From NCBI GenBank assembly GCA_031265595.1, contig JAISCM010000173.1, positions 1 through 6,754 on the forward strand: a stretch of 6,754 nucleotides of DNA. Reading direction: 5' to 3'. The notes beneath the pieces were generated by a model. That model was not told the origin of the DNA and searched no databases. It saw nothing but the letters and a program-made list of their open reading frames with translations. The position numbers and the translations under genes are program-made. The DNA is from Tannerellaceae bacterium (GTDB lineage: Bacteria; Bacteroidota; Bacteroidia; Bacteroidales; Tannerellaceae). Below are positions 6,308 to 6,754 of this stretch, piece after piece (the stretch's first letter is position 1; the number at the start of each line of letters is the position of its first letter).

Positions 6308-6339
6308 CAAAGATAATGTGGTTTATTTTATAAACCAAT
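6308..6339 (-). promoter_or_regulatory. Bacteroidetes-type promoter with operator between -33 and -7
   Basis: The minus strand carries TATCTTTG (6315-6308), an exact match to the -7 consensus TAnnTTTG, and ATTG (6339-6336) at a 20-bp spacing, a plausible -33 box (consensus TTTG or TTG). Transcription should begin near 6300, about 75-95 nt upstream of the first start codon. The position also shows that the upstream part of the first reading frame (up to 6338) is non-coding. Confidence 0.65.
6319..6337. promoter_or_regulatory. Perfect 19-bp operator palindrome within the promoter
   Basis: TGGTTTAT (6319-6326) and ATAAACCA (6330-6337) are perfect 8-bp inverted arms around a 3-bp centre. The site fills nearly all of the spacer between the -33 and -7 boxes, so a dimeric protein bound here should block RNA polymerase. 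The winged-helix regulator encoded in the same operon is the obvious candidate, giving autorepression. Binding itself is inferred. Confidence 0.65.
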
Positions 6340-6345
6340 TTACTT

Positions 6346-6754
6346 AACTATTATTAACCTCACAGCCTAAGTAAAAGGAAACAGAGCCGCCCACATTAGC
6401 CGATTCATCCGATTTTAATGCATATTTATCCAAATCAGACGCTATCCGGCGCCGGTTTCTCTCTTTTTTCTCTATTTCGATCCGAAACAGACTCAATTTT
6501 CGAATATCATATTGTAATGAAAAGAAGCTTTATAGCTAACGAATTTAGGTAATAAACTATGCAAAATAGCAAAAAAACATACGCTACGAAAGAATTTAAT
6601 TGATTTCTCTATCTTTTTGTAAAACGCCAACTATCAAATACAGCGAATATTTACTGAGCATCTGAACTACGGCCCAAATACGCACGATATTCAGCCGTTC
6701 GCTTATATAGGTGGATTATCATACGAAAACAACGTTTCAGTAACGAACGAAATG
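6346..6754. other. Gene-free upstream region, no supported gene
   Basis: No reading frame here can be called a gene. Visible items are small: a 10-bp perfect palindrome CCGGCGCCGG (6446-6455) followed by a pyrimidine-rich run, an inverted repeat TTTCG/CGAAA around 6476-6488, and two frames that run off the right edge. The plus-strand frame 6623-6754 has 44 codons and no ATG start; the minus-strand frame 6752-6651 has 33 codons and a stop. Either could be an end or remnant of a gene lying outside the window. Confidence 0.4.

Noticed and set aside
6210..6338. Upstream extension of the membrane-protein frame to an ATG at 6338
   Set aside because: The extension overlaps the -33/-7 promoter, both palindromes and the leader hairpin. 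Its translation shows a duplicated low-complexity segment caused by the repeated operator, and family-like sequence begins only at the ATG at 6209.
6446..6455. CCGGCGCCGG palindrome as a terminator stem
   Set aside because: There is no loop sequence, so it cannot fold into a useful hairpin; more likely a chance restriction-site-like palindrome.
6559..6603. A 14-codon plus-strand peptide beginning ATGCAAAATAGC
   Set aside because: It is too short, with no promoter, no ribosome-binding site and no downstream continuation in the same frame.
1..6754. CRISPR array, tRNA or rRNA genes
   Set aside because: No regularly spaced direct repeats and no tRNA- or rRNA-like sequence were seen on either strand.

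Overview
The window looks like a stretch of a Bacteroidales-type chromosome (Bacteroides, Parabacteroides, Dysgonomonas or a relative). The evidence is the promoter style (a TAnnTTTG -7 box with a TTG-type -33 box), A-rich leaders with weak Shine-Dalgarno sites, and the protein families present. All recognisable genes lie on the minus strand, so the story reads from right to left. The genus cannot be fixed from the sequence alone.

Right end (about 6340-6754): no gene can be supported. Next comes a compact control region (about 6225-6340): a promoter whose -33/-7 spacer is filled by a perfect 8+8 bp palindrome, a small terminator-like hairpin in the leader, and a second, degenerate copy of the palindrome before the first gene. 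The first two genes overlap by 16 bp. They encode a six-helix membrane protein and a 97-residue winged-helix regulator of the HTH_34 type, which is the natural candidate to bind the palindromes.

A 261-bp gap follows, with a GC-rich, hairpin-forming half next to the regulator and a very AT-rich half next to the following gene. Then come four tightly packed genes (gaps of 8, 15 and 3 bp): two FtsX/MacB-type ABC permeases, a periplasmic LolA-like protein of the 'outer membrane lipoprotein-sorting' family, and an outer-membrane beta-barrel protein. Together they could span the whole envelope: two permeases in the inner membrane, a soluble carrier for a hydrophobic cargo (lipoprotein or lipid), and a barrel in the outer membrane. 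The ATPase that such permeases need is not encoded in the window.

Left end (1 to about 880): the 5' part of a DDE transposase gene, probably IS1634 family, with its own leader. The element begins immediately downstream of the barrel gene, points the same way as the operon and runs off the window. It may have separated the operon from further downstream genes. The most interesting points are the regulated promoter architecture, the envelope-spanning module without an ATPase, and the structured intergenic element between regulator and permeases.
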